NCBI GenBank assembly: GCA_964443075.1
Contig: CAYUCB010000226.1
Span: 1-11,947 of the forward strand
Direction: 5' to 3'
DNA from: DSQQ01 sp964443075
Lineage (GTDB): Bacteria > Chloroflexota > Anaerolineae > 4572-78 > J111
DNA: 11,947 bases
In this document: piece after piece, positions 1-8,185 of the stretch
How positions within the stretch are numbered: the first letter of the stretch is position 1
How the letters are laid out: every line of letters begins with the position of its first letter
Position numbers and translations under genes: made by a program
Notes under the pieces: model-generated
Told to the model about the DNA's origin: nothing
Seen by the model: the letters and a program-made list of their open reading frames with translations, nothing else
Databases searched by the model: none

Positions 1-811
1 GCCTGGAACTTTCAGTCTTTCCAAAAAGTCCAACTCTTACCCGTTTAGAGTATACCATATGCGCCCCATCGGGGGCAATTAATACCTGGCCCGGTTTAGG
101 TTCATCGGCGTGGCGGGCCAGACGCACCTCTAACGGGGTTTGCTGGTTAAGCCAATCGGCCAGGCCGACCCCAAAACCGGGGGTAATATGCTGCACAATT
201 AAAATTGGCGAGGGAAAATCCCCCGGCAGTTTACTAAGAATTTCGGCCAGCACCCCCGGCCCACCGGTTGACGAGGCAATGGCGACAATCTGGATATGGG
301 TGCGGTCATTTTTAAGTAACACCGGCGGAGTGGGTTCAATCGAGCTGGCTGACGATGGGGATGGCGGGGCCGACTTACTCCAATGGCGCACCACTTTTAC
401 CTCCGACATCAGCCGGACCTGGTTGGCCAGAGCCTGATATACTTCAGGGGGGTCGTTGAGGGTGGGCTTTTCTATGACCGATAGCGCCCCGGCCCGCAAG
501 GCATTAAAGGATAAATCGTTCTGGCTGCGGTCGGTACTGGCGCTAATTACCACCACCGGGCAGGGGCTTTCGGTCATAATCTGGCGCGTGGCTTCAAAAC
601 CATCCATTTCTGGCATGTAAATGTCCATTGTAATCACATCGGGCTTTAGCCGTTTGGCCAGGCGTACGGCTTCGGCCCCATTACGGGCTGTGCCGATAAC
701 CTGCAAACCGGGCGCATCTTGCAAAATATTGACCAACAGCTCGCGGTAGGTAGGCGAATCTTCAGCCACTAACACGCGGATAAGTTTGAGTGGGTTATTT
801 ATAAAAACCAT
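1..811 (-). CDS. cheB: CheB receptor methylesterase/deamidase (C-terminus beyond window)
   Basis: This is a response-regulator methylesterase that removes methyl groups from MCP glutamates to reset receptor sensitivity. About 270 residues are visible and no stop is reached at base 1; the family is usually about 350. The N-terminal REC domain (about 9-125) has the acidic pair E17-D18, phosphoacceptor D63 in TMDIYMPEMDG, an S/T switch in VVVISAS and K in VIEKP. A Pro/Ser-rich linker (about 140-155) leads to the esterase domain, with the serine motif IASSTGGP near 168 and the histidine motif IVQHITPGFG near 194. The third catalytic residue (Asp in the GMGxDG region) lies off the window. The ATG at 809-811 is 3 bp past the cheA stop, so the two are probably translationally coupled. 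REC and esterase motifs were read directly; function is by family. Confidence 0.94.
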   Translation of the reverse strand, partial: MVFINNPLKLIRVLVAEDSPTYRELLVNILQDAPGLQVIGTARNGAEAVRLAKRLKPDVITMDIYMPEMDGFEATRQIMTESPCPVVVISASTDRSQNDLSFNALRAGALSVIEKPTLNDPPEVYQALANQVRLMSEVKVVRHWSKSAPPSPSSASSIEPTPPVLLKNDRTHIQIVAIASSTGGPGVLAEILSKLPGDFPSPILIVQHITPGFGVGLADWLNQQTPLEVRLARHADEPKPGQVLIAPDGAHMVYSKRVRVGLFGKTESSR

Positions 812-814
812 TTA

Positions 815-3280
815 TCACACCAATTGCTCAATCGTTTCCAGTAAGCTGCCCTGGTTAAACTGGCTTTTGATAATATAGGCGTCGGCCCCCACTTCAATGC
901 CTCGGGCTTTATCGGCCAGCGAATCGAGTGAGGTCACCAGAATAACCGGGATGTTGGTATAGCGGCTGTCATGTTTAAGCCGGTAGGTCAGGTCAAAACC
1001 ATCCAGGCGGGGCATATTAACATCAGAAACAACCAGGTGAGGCAACCCTTCTGACATCAACACCGCCAGGGCCTCTTCGCCATCGGTAGCCAGTTTAACC
1101 TGATAACCGGCCGATTCTAAGATGTTTTTCTCCAGCGTGCGGGTGGTAATCGAGTCATCCACCACCAGAATAGTTTTGCGTTCGGTTAATTTACGAGATT
1201 CTGGGGCAGCCGCCGCGGTCCGCGTCTGGGTTCGGGTGGTTAGTTTCACCAGGTCGGCCGCATGCAAAACCAAAATAACTTGCCCCGACCCCAGAACGGT
1301 GGCTCCGGCGAACCCGCTCACCTTGGCCAGTTGTTTGCCCAGGCTTTTAATGACAATTTCTTGTTCACCCACCAGATCATCTACCACCAAACCCAGCCGT
1401 TTTTCGGCTACGGCAATAATGACCAGGGTGACGCGCTCCGAGTCTTTAGCTCCGGCCGGAATTTCCAGCAAATCGGACAGGCGGGCCAGAGCCACCGGTT
1501 TGTTCTGGTAGGTAATAGCCTCTTTACCGCCCACGCTGGCAATATCGCGGCTGGTTACATACAGCATGCGTTCAACCGTCGTCAGGGGCAGGGCAAATAA
1601 CTGCTCGCCACAACGCACCAGTAAACCATGGGAGCTGGCCAGAGTGAGGGGCAGGGTGAGGGTAAAGGTCGTCCCCCGATTGGGAGCAAAGCTCACTTCC
1701 AGGACCCCTTGCAACGCCTCAACATTCGCCCGCACCACATCCAGGCCAACGCCCCGCCCAGAAATGTCGGTGATGATTTTGCTGGTAGAAAGGCCAGAAT
1801 CGAAAATCAGGTTAGCCGCGTCGGCATCACTTAACTTTTCGGCCTCAGCCAGAGTCATCAGCCCCCGCCGCACGGCAACCAGGCGGATAGCGGTCAAATC
1901 TAATCCCCGGCCATCATCGCTAACGGTAATAACCAGGTTATGGCCGTGCTGGCTGGCGGTTAAAGTGATGCGGCCTTCGGCGGCTTTGCCGGCCTGCTGG
2001 CGGACCTCGGGCGTTTCCAGGCCGTGGTCGGCGGCGTTACGCAGCAGGTGTATCAGGGGGTCTTTTATTTGCTCTAGCACCCGTTTATCCAACTCGGTTT
2101 CGCTGCCAAAGATAACCAGGTTAATTTGCTTGCCTTGCTCACGGGCCAGATCGCGTATCATCCGGTTAAAGGTGGCGGTAATGGTCCGCAGCGGCAGCAT
2201 CCGCACCCGTTTGATTTCTTCCTGCAATTCATCAATGATCAGCGATACGCGCAGGGTATCGTTAGCCAATTGGCGGTAGAGCGTGTTGGCGTGAAGGTTA
2301 AACGTCCGCAGACGTTCCTGATTGTAGTGCAAAAAATCAACCAGGGCGATGATATCCCGGTCTGGCAAAGAGTAAGAAGCCCCGGTCTTATCGGGGGGGG
2401 GCGAGGTTATTGGCTGAGCGCGTGACGCAGCCTGGGGTAGTCTTCGGCTGCGGTTTTCTAGCAAGCGGGGGCCAGAGCGCCCATTCCGCATCAGGCGGTT
2501 GTAACTGCTGCGTAAAACCTGCCATTCTTTTTGCCATTCGGCGGCAAAAGTTTGCATTTGGCGAACTTCGGCCAGCCGGTGTTCGGCCCGAATTTTGGCG
2601 CTCAACAGTTCGCTAAACTGGGTCATGAGTATATCCAGTTTGCTTACCGAAACGCGAATCGTCTCATCCGGGTTAGAAGCGGGCGGAAGGGGAGGGGATG
2701 AAATTGACGGGTCCGGGGTTGTCTCCAAAAATTTGTTCCCAGCCCCCTCGGCCTGGCGATGGGGGGGGCCGGGATGATCGCTTCTGGCTGGAGCGGCCGC
2801 TTTTTCTGGCTGGATGGGTTCGGATTTTTCAGGTTTTTGTTGTTCGCTTTTGGTTTCCGGCTCACCGGCGGCCGCATGTTCGGCCACACTCTCCAAACGA
2901 TTCAGCAAATCAAGCACGGCGGACGGCGGGGCCGAGCGACCCGCCTCTAGCTGGCCCATCACCAACTCGATGGCATCAAGCGCTTTATAGAGCAGGTCAA
3001 ACAGCTCTGGCGACAGGGTTAAGCGTGATTCTTTGGTGGCCAGAAGAATATCTTCCATGGCGTGGCCCAGGCTCTCGATAATGGTAACGCCAACCGCCCG
3101 CGCCGCCCCTTTAAGGCTGTGGGCTTCGCGGAAAATTTCTTTGAGGATAGGCTGTCGCTCGGCCTCAACCGGATTTTTTTCTAAGGCCAGCAAGCCCTGG
3201 TTAATCTTCTGGACGTGCTCGCTCTGCTCCGTCTTGAAGCTGTTAATCAGTTGCCGGCGAATTTCCTCGCTTAAACCCAT
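815..3280 (-). CDS. cheA: Hybrid chemotaxis histidine kinase CheA with C-terminal receiver (CheA-REC)
   Basis: This is the central autokinase of the chemosensory array: ATP phosphorylates the HPt His and the phosphate passes to receivers. Of 821 residues, HPt is about 1-110, with H54 in REAHSLKGAAR. A Pro/Glu/Ala-rich linker follows (about 135-205), with no recognisable P2 domain. P3 dimerisation helices span about 206-375 and are interrupted by a low-complexity insert (about 265-300). The HATPase is about 380-545: N box HLLRNAADHG (411-420), G1 DDGRGLD (455-461), G2 SGRGVGLD (507-514). The CheW-like P5 domain is about 546-680. A REC domain fills 702-821, with D708-D709, phosphoacceptor D753 in VSDVNMP, T783 and K805. 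The built-in receiver resembles FrzE/ChpA-type kinases and may be a phosphate sink or the output. The ATG at 3278-3280 has AGAGG upstream, overlapping the MCP stop region, 12 bp from that gene. Confidence 0.96.
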   Translation of the reverse strand: MGLSEEIRRQLINSFKTEQSEHVQKINQGLLALEKNPVEAERQPILKEIFREAHSLKGAARAVGVTIIESLGHAMEDILLATKESRLTLSPELFDLLYKALDAIELVMGQLEAGRSAPPSAVLDLLNRLESVAEHAAAGEPETKSEQQKPEKSEPIQPEKAAAPARSDHPGPPHRQAEGAGNKFLETTPDPSISSPPLPPASNPDETIRVSVSKLDILMTQFSELLSAKIRAEHRLAEVRQMQTFAAEWQKEWQVLRSSYNRLMRNGRSGPRLLENRSRRLPQAASRAQPITSPPPDKTGASYSLPDRDIIALVDFLHYNQERLRTFNLHANTLYRQLANDTLRVSLIIDELQEEIKRVRMLPLRTITATFNRMIRDLAREQGKQINLVIFGSETELDKRVLEQIKDPLIHLLRNAADHGLETPEVRQQAGKAAEGRITLTASQHGHNLVITVSDDGRGLDLTAIRLVAVRRGLMTLAEAEKLSDADAANLIFDSGLSTSKIITDISGRGVGLDVVRANVEALQGVLEVSFAPNRGTTFTLTLPLTLASSHGLLVRCGEQLFALPLTTVERMLYVTSRDIASVGGKEAITYQNKPVALARLSDLLEIPAGAKDSERVTLVIIAVAEKRLGLVVDDLVGEQEIVIKSLGKQLAKVSGFAGATVLGSGQVILVLHAADLVKLTTRTQTRTAAAAPESRKLTERKTILVVDDSITTRTLEKNILESAGYQVKLATDGEEALAVLMSEGLPHLVVSDVNMPRLDGFDLTYRLKHDSRYTNIPVILVTSLDSLADKARGIEVGADAYIIKSQFNQGSLLETIEQLV
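2393..2401. repeat. Nine-base G homopolymer (poly-C in cheA coding strand)
   Basis: Nine consecutive G on the plus strand encode the three prolines of ITSPPPDKT in the unstructured insert of the CheA P3 region. Length changes other than multiples of three would truncate CheA before its ATPase domain. Confidence 0.9.
2761..2768. repeat. Eight-base G homopolymer in the cheA linker
   Basis: Eight consecutive G on the plus strand encode part of HPGPPHR in the linker between the HPt and dimerisation domains. It is the second long mononucleotide run in the same gene and also lies in a disordered segment. Confidence 0.9.
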
Positions 3281-3292
3281 GTGGTGCTGCCT

Positions 3293-5059
3293 CTAATTCA
3301 ACCGATAGCGGGATACCAACGATTCCATCTGCTGGGCCAGGGCCGACATATCCTGGGCGGCTTTTTCGGCCTGGCGGGTAGAAACCAGATTTTGTACCGT
3401 AGCCTGGTTAATATTTTGCATGGCCAGGGCAATTTGCTCAACGCCGGTGGTTTGCTGCTGCACGCTGGCTAAAATTTGCTGGGCGGCGCTGGCGTTTTCG
3501 CTAATGCTGGTTGACAGGCGTTGAATGGTTTCACCGGCCTGACCGGTTAAATCTACCCCCACATCAACCCCTTTAGTGCCTTCTTCGGTCGCCATCACGG
3601 CGGCATTGGTGGCCCGCTGAATCTCGTTAAGAATGGATTTAACCTGGGCGGTAGCCTGTTTGGATTGCTCGGCCAGGTTACGCACTTCTACGGCTACTAC
3701 GGCAAAGCCTTTACCATGTTCACCGGCCCGGGCCGCCTCAACCGAGGCGTTAAGGGCCAGCAAGTTGCTCTGGGCGGCAATGTCATTAACGGTGGCAATA
3801 ATTTCGCCAATTTGCTGGGTCTGCTCGCTCAAAGCCAGAATATTTTCGGCAATGCCTTCAACCCGGTCTTTAATCTGGCTCATCCCTTCTACCGTGCCGC
3901 TCACGGCCCGCTGGCCCACCTGGGCCACCTCGCGGGTGCGTTGGGCTTGCTCAGATACGGCCTGGGCTTTGGCAAACGCTTGCTCGACGATGGTTTTTAC
4001 CTCATCAATGGTGGTAGAAATTTGCGAGATAGCCGCCGATTGCTCGGCGGCGCGGGTGGCTTGCTGGGCGGTAGCGGTCATAATTTCTGTAGCGGCCGAG
4101 GCGATGTTGATGGTGGCTTCACGGATTTGGGTGGTCATTTCTCCCAGGCGTTCGACCATGTTGTTTAAATTGCGGCCCAACGTTACCAGGGCCCCGTGCT
4201 CATTGCCCTCAGCCCCATTCAGGCTAAGACGGGCCGTTAAATCACCTTTAGCCACTCGCTCTACAAAAGAAAGGTATTCATCAACGGTTTCTTCCTGGTA
4301 TTGGCGCACCGCCTGCATTTGGGCAAACAGCCGGGTATTGTGAACAGCAATGGCTACCTGGTTGGCGATAGCTTGCAAGGTTGTTTCATCTTCGCGGCTC
4401 AGCCCGGCCACATATTTGCTCTGCACGTTGAGCACGCCCACTACCTCGTTACTCAAAACCACCGGTATGGCCATTTCTGAACGGGTTTCGGGTAAAACCG
4501 GGTTGGGCAGCCAGGTAGGGTCGGCCTGGACGTTTTCAACGGTGATTATGTGCCGCTCTCTAAAAGCCCGGGCCACCAGGCTTTTGGGGGCATTGGCGGG
4601 GATTTTATGGCCGCGCCGTTTGAGTTCTACCCCGGCCTGGCCATATCCTTCGGCCACATAAAGGTTATCCCCCTTTTCATCCAGCAGGTAGATGTGAACG
4701 TGGTAATAATCAAAAGATTCTTTGGTAATGGTAACCACTTCTTGCATGAGGGTGGTTAAATCAAGAATGGCCGAAAGGCGCTGGCTGATGTCAATGACCA
4801 CTTCCATTTTTTTGGTGCGGTCGGTCATTTGAAGTTCCAGTTTGTTGATGGTAGCCCGCAGGCGGGTCAACAGCACTATCTCAAGGCCAATAACTATTAT
4901 CACCCCGGCCACGGCAATAAAGGGGTTGAGCGGGGTTAAAACTATATCTAAGGCCCACAACCCCAACGACCCGCCAATAAAGGCCAGGATAATAGCGGTG
5001 ACATACCCTACCAGTAATTTACGGCGAATTGACCAGCTTGAGGGGATTAATTCGTTCAT
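3293..5059 (-). CDS. Methyl-accepting chemotaxis protein with GAF and cytoplasmic HAMP
   Basis: This receptor feeds the CheA/CheW array. Of 588 residues, two hydrophobic segments (about 14-36 and 46-66) are separated by only about 9 residues, so there is no periplasmic sensor. A short coiled coil (about 67-95) leads to a GAF domain (about 95-245) that probably senses an intracellular ligand or redox/light cue. A HAMP-like segment follows (about 258-312, with FVERVAKGDLTARL). The long MCP signalling hairpin runs from about 315 to 580, with its conserved tip at about 427-465 (SNLLALNASVEAARAGEHGK) that contacts CheA and CheW. No C-terminal NWETF-type pentapeptide is present, so CheR is probably not tethered that way. 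The ATG at 5057-5059 is preceded by AAAGG and follows the cheW stop by 12 bp. Domain calls are from motifs; the GAF ligand is unknown. Confidence 0.95.
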   Translation of the reverse strand: MNELIPSSWSIRRKLLVGYVTAIILAFIGGSLGLWALDIVLTPLNPFIAVAGVIIVIGLEIVLLTRLRATINKLELQMTDRTKKMEVVIDISQRLSAILDLTTLMQEVVTITKESFDYYHVHIYLLDEKGDNLYVAEGYGQAGVELKRRGHKIPANAPKSLVARAFRERHIITVENVQADPTWLPNPVLPETRSEMAIPVVLSNEVVGVLNVQSKYVAGLSREDETTLQAIANQVAIAVHNTRLFAQMQAVRQYQEETVDEYLSFVERVAKGDLTARLSLNGAEGNEHGALVTLGRNLNNMVERLGEMTTQIREATINIASAATEIMTATAQQATRAAEQSAAISQISTTIDEVKTIVEQAFAKAQAVSEQAQRTREVAQVGQRAVSGTVEGMSQIKDRVEGIAENILALSEQTQQIGEIIATVNDIAAQSNLLALNASVEAARAGEHGKGFAVVAVEVRNLAEQSKQATAQVKSILNEIQRATNAAVMATEEGTKGVDVGVDLTGQAGETIQRLSTSISENASAAQQILASVQQQTTGVEQIALAMQNINQATVQNLVSTRQAEKAAQDMSALAQQMESLVSRYRLN

Positions 5060-5071
5060 AGTCGGTTACCT

Positions 5072-5743
5072 TTACAACTCATCTTTAATAATTAATTGTT
5101 TATCACTTAAAAGCGCGTTTAAATCAAGCACCACCAGCATATCGGCGGTGACACCCTGGATATGGTTAGCTCGCCCACCGGTTTGGGTAGAAAGGGGCAG
5201 TTCAATCTCATCAAAAAAAACAGGCCGAACATCGGTCACATCATCAACCAGCAGGCCAACTTCCATATCGGCCGTTTCTGAGGTGGGGTCGGTATTGGTG
5301 ACGACAATAATTTTGGTTTGGGCGGTTTTAGCGTTAGCCAGAGCCGGCAGGCCGTAAAAAGCCCGCAAATCTATCACCGATAAAATTCGGCCTCTGGCGC
5401 TGAAAACACCGGCTACAAAAGCTGGCGTGCGCGGCACCGGGGTAAGCTGCTCAAGGGGGTAAATCTCGCGCACGTTGGTAACATCAAGGCCATAACGCTC
5501 CGGGCCCAGCCAAAAAATCAACAGGGTGATGGTTTCACCCGATATTTCAGCCGGCGGCGGCTGGGCCAGCAGGTCGGCCCGTTTGGCCCAAATTTCGGCC
5601 AGTTGAGTGGGAGTGAGTGATTCTTGGCTGGCGGGTTGAGAATTAAAGATAGGCAAATTTAAGGTAGGCATAGCCGGGCGGCGAGGCGGAGAAGGTCTAT
5701 CTGATTTGGCAAATGCGCCGTTATCGGAATTTTGGGCTGACAT
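5072..5743 (-). CDS. cheW: CheW-like coupling protein with N-terminal extension
   Basis: This is an adaptor that links receptor tips to the CheA P5 domain. It has 223 residues from the ATG at 5741-5743. The first about 68 residues are a Pro/Ser-rich extension plus a short helix (LTPTQLAEIWAKRADLLAQ). The CheW fold follows at about 70-217, with GLDVTNVREIYPLE, VFSARGRILSVIDLR and a C-terminal QGVTADMLVVLDL. A longer reading opens at TTG 5770, overlapping cheR, but the ATG at 5743 has GAGG five bases upstream and sits 10 bp past the cheR stop, so I take it as the start. Canonical CheW is about 150-170 residues; similar extended CheWs are known in hybrid-CheA operons. The role of the extension is unknown. 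Confidence 0.91.
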   Translation of the reverse strand: MSAQNSDNGAFAKSDRPSPPRRPAMPTLNLPIFNSQPASQESLTPTQLAEIWAKRADLLAQPPPAEISGETITLLIFWLGPERYGLDVTNVREIYPLEQLTPVPRTPAFVAGVFSARGRILSVIDLRAFYGLPALANAKTAQTKIIVVTNTDPTSETADMEVGLLVDDVTDVRPVFFDEIELPLSTQTGGRANHIQGVTADMLVVLDLNALLSDKQLIIKDEL

Positions 5744-5748
5744 TCTTA

Positions 5749-5752
5749 CCTC
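5749..5752 (-). promoter_or_regulatory. Shine-Dalgarno deciding the cheW start
   Basis: The minus strand reads TGAGGTAAGAATG here, giving GAGG with a 5-base spacer to ATG 5743. No comparable site precedes the TTG at 5770, which lies inside the cheR 3' end. Confidence 0.8.
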
Positions 5753-5753
5753 A

Positions 5754-7388
5754 TTATGTTTCCAACTCAACCAAAATGCGCCGGGCGGCGGTTAATAAAT
5801 GGTTAGCCGTGCCCCCGCCGGAATGGGGGATGATGTGGGACGGCGGTTGTTTTTCTAATAGTTTGATAGCATTACGGCAAGCGCGTTGGGCGTTTTTACC
5901 CTGCCCGGTTTGTTTGTAGAGCGCAGCCAGGTGCAGGTAGCTTAAGGGTTGTTTAGGTTCAAGATAAACGGCTTTTTTTAGCATGGCAATGGCTTCTTCT
6001 AGCTGCTCTTGGTGTTGGTAAATTAACCCCAACAGGTAGTAAGCCTCAACTTGCAGTTTATCCAGAGCGATGGCGCTTTGGCAGTAGCGTTTGGCTTCGG
6101 GCCATTGGCCCAGGTTGGCGTATGCCCGGCCCAGCAGGGTATGAACCGGGGCAAAGTTGGGGGACTGCTTCAGATGGCGCTGTAAAACGGTAATTGCCTC
6201 GCGGCTATGACCCTGATTTAACATTTCGACGGCGGTTTCGTAAGGAGTTGGTTCGCTGGCTTTAGTTTCCTCAACCAAACGGGGCAACTCTATCTTAACC
6301 GCTGCGTTTGGGCTAAAGGCGGCTATTACCGGGGGTGAATCGGGTAAACTTAACTGACCATCTTGAGGGAACAAAGGGCCAGTAGATGACAGGTCAATCA
6401 GACCAGCCCCGGCCAGGGGCCAGGGCCAGGGGGCGGGTTCAACCCAGGGGGCCGGTTGAGCGCTTTTTTGATAAAGCACCGCATTGGGCCAGTTGCGCGG
6501 TTGAAAAGCCTGATAAATGGTTGGGGTTGGCTCAGAATGGCCCACCACCAGCCAGCCTTCGGGGGTAAGAGCCTGGTGAAATTTTTGGGCCACCCGCCGG
6601 GTGTCATTTTCGGTAAAATAGATGGTTACATTACGGCACAAAATCAAATCCATACTGATGGTGTTGGTGTGGGGAGCCGGGTAATCATCTTCGATAAGGT
6701 TGAGCGGGGCAAAAGTAACCATCTGGCGGATGTCGTCGCGCAGGCTATACCGTTTAGCGGTTGAATCAAAGGTAAAATAGCGCGGTTGGATGGTTTTAGC
6801 TCTGGCCTCACGAAAAGACCAATCAGAATAAACCGCCTGACGCGCCCGGGCCAAAGAATCCTGGTTAATATCAGTCGCCAGGATTAAGATGTGCCAGCGG
6901 TCAATATCGGGCAATAATTCTTTAAGCAAAATAGCCAGCGAGTAGGGTTCTTCGCCGGTGGCGCAGCCGGCGGTCCAAATTCTGAGCTGCGGTTGAAACT
7001 GGGGGCCAAAGGCGGCCACTGCCGCCCGTTTACGGGCAATCAAACCAGGCAGCACCGAGTTGAACAGGGCGTTAAACTGCCCTTCATCTCTAAAAAAGTA
7101 GGTTTCGCCAATGGTCAGTAAATTAATCAGCCGTTCCAATTCGGTCTGGCCGGTGGGGTTGGTGCGGTCAGAGAGCAGTTGATAATAGGGGTCCAGACTG
7201 CCGTTGAGGTGGGCCACGGTTGAATGAGCCAGGGCTTTGCGCAAACCGTTTTCCAGTTCGGCCCGTTTTTTTTCGGAAAAATGCAGGCCGCTCCGTTCCA
7301 GCACCAGGTTACGAAAACGCAGGTAATCGTTATCACTCAAAAGAACGGAAAGGTTTGAGCTTGGCAGGAGAGGAGGCGGATTAGTCAT
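5754..7388 (-). CDS. cheR: CheR receptor methyltransferase with C-terminal TPRs
   Basis: This enzyme transfers methyl from SAM to MCP glutamates, opposing CheB. It has 544 residues from the ATG at 7386-7388. A helical N-terminal domain (about 15-95) ends in IGETYFFRDEGQF, the CheR signature. The Rossmann methyltransferase (about 100-305) has SAM motif IWTAGCATGEEPYSLA (137-151), acidic ATDINQDSLARAR (171-183) and LILCRNVTIYF (248-258). After a Pro/Trp-rich linker (about 310-380), three to four TPR units span about 383-512. CheR-TPR proteins (FrzF-like) use the repeats for protein contacts, plausible here because the MCP lacks a tethering pentapeptide. A TTG at 7430 would add 14 residues; the ATG has AAGAG seven bases upstream and matches where family homology begins. 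The gap to the upstream cheW is about 124 bp. Confidence 0.94.
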   Translation of the reverse strand: MTNPPPLLPSSNLSVLLSDNDYLRFRNLVLERSGLHFSEKKRAELENGLRKALAHSTVAHLNGSLDPYYQLLSDRTNPTGQTELERLINLLTIGETYFFRDEGQFNALFNSVLPGLIARKRAAVAAFGPQFQPQLRIWTAGCATGEEPYSLAILLKELLPDIDRWHILILATDINQDSLARARQAVYSDWSFREARAKTIQPRYFTFDSTAKRYSLRDDIRQMVTFAPLNLIEDDYPAPHTNTISMDLILCRNVTIYFTENDTRRVAQKFHQALTPEGWLVVGHSEPTPTIYQAFQPRNWPNAVLYQKSAQPAPWVEPAPWPWPLAGAGLIDLSSTGPLFPQDGQLSLPDSPPVIAAFSPNAAVKIELPRLVEETKASEPTPYETAVEMLNQGHSREAITVLQRHLKQSPNFAPVHTLLGRAYANLGQWPEAKRYCQSAIALDKLQVEAYYLLGLIYQHQEQLEEAIAMLKKAVYLEPKQPLSYLHLAALYKQTGQGKNAQRACRNAIKLLEKQPPSHIIPHSGGGTANHLLTAARRILVELET

Positions 7389-7512
7389 GGTTTGGCTCTT
7401 AATGTAACAAACTGTTTGGTTAAATAACAATCGCTTTAAACCTATACTTAATCGATGAGGTGGTAAAATTAGCTAAAAAGTTTGGCTAAACGGGACTCAA
7501 ACCTGCTATCCG

Positions 7513-8040
7513 CTAACTTTTGCTGAGGGCCTGAACCAATTGGTCTTGAGCCGCCGGAGTTAACAGAGCGTCTACATTTAATATCAAAATAATACGCCGG
7601 TCTACTTTGGCAAAGCCGGACAGGTAGGCCGCCCGATTATCCATCTGGTTCACCAGCGGGGTGGGAATAATGGTTTCGGTTAGTTCCAGGTTATCGGCCT
7701 CTACGGCCAGCACATATTCCACCGAATCGATCACCAACCCCAGAATATGGCCGCTGCTAATCAGGTCAGCCAGAATAATGGGGGTATGCAGTCCATAGGG
7801 CTGAAAAGGCAGGTTAAACCGCCGCCGTAAATTCATCATCGGGGCAATCCGGCCTTGCAGGTTGATAATCCCTTCAATGGTTTCAGGCGAGCCGGGCAAA
7901 TGGGTAATGGTTACCATTTCAATAATACGAACGATACGGGTAACTGGCAAGCCATAAAGTTGCTCGTTTACCTTAAAAACCAGTAAATCCAACATCGCCT
8001 CGCCATGAGGTTTAGCAGTCATCGGTACAGGGTGATACAC
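7513..8040 (-). CDS. cheW: CheW coupling protein, first gene of the operon
   Basis: This is a compact single-domain CheW (175 residues from a GTG at 8038-8040), lacking the extension of the second copy. The CheW fold spans about 16-165 with GIINLQGRIAPMMNLRRRF (57-75), the most conserved part of the family, then IILADLISSGHILGLVIDSV and the terminal IILILNVDALL. GTG 8040 has GAGG 10 bases upstream; ATG 8022 has no good site; ATG 7995 has GGCGAGG only 2 bases away. All leave the domain intact, so the start is uncertain by up to 15 residues. It probably heads the operon, because the next 600 bp upstream hold no minus-strand gene. Confidence 0.91.
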   Translation of the reverse strand: MYHPVPMTAKPHGEAMLDLLVFKVNEQLYGLPVTRIVRIIEMVTITHLPGSPETIEGIINLQGRIAPMMNLRRRFNLPFQPYGLHTPIILADLISSGHILGLVIDSVEYVLAVEADNLELTETIIPTPLVNQMDNRAAYLSGFAKVDRRIILILNVDALLTPAAQDQLVQALSKS

Positions 8041-8185
8041 AAAAATATTGCCTCATAACAAAACAAGTAGGGCAGTTCTTATCCCAAACTGCTCCACAAA
8101 TAGCGGATACGCCTGACTTGAAGCTGGCAGCAAAAGGCAAAACGCCCCAACCCTAACAGTTTAGGCAGTTCCAAGAAAATAATTG

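Noticed and set aside
1566..2279. Long plus-strand ORF (237 codons) inside cheA
   Set aside because: Antisense shadow of the cheA ATPase region; Arg/Ser-rich translation with no motif, while the opposite strand has all kinase boxes.
3633..4343. Plus-strand ORF (236 codons) and its overlapping partner at 3665-4168
   Set aside because: Antisense shadows of the MCP signalling hairpin; low-complexity composition mirrors its Ala-rich coiled coil.
4842..5357. Plus-strand ORF of 171 codons across the MCP and cheW junction
   Set aside because: Spans two real genes on the other strand and has no recognisable domain.
8041..8140. che promoter boxes on the minus strand
   Set aside because: TTGGGA and TTATGA-like hexamers exist but the spacing is wrong; no sigma-28-like site either.
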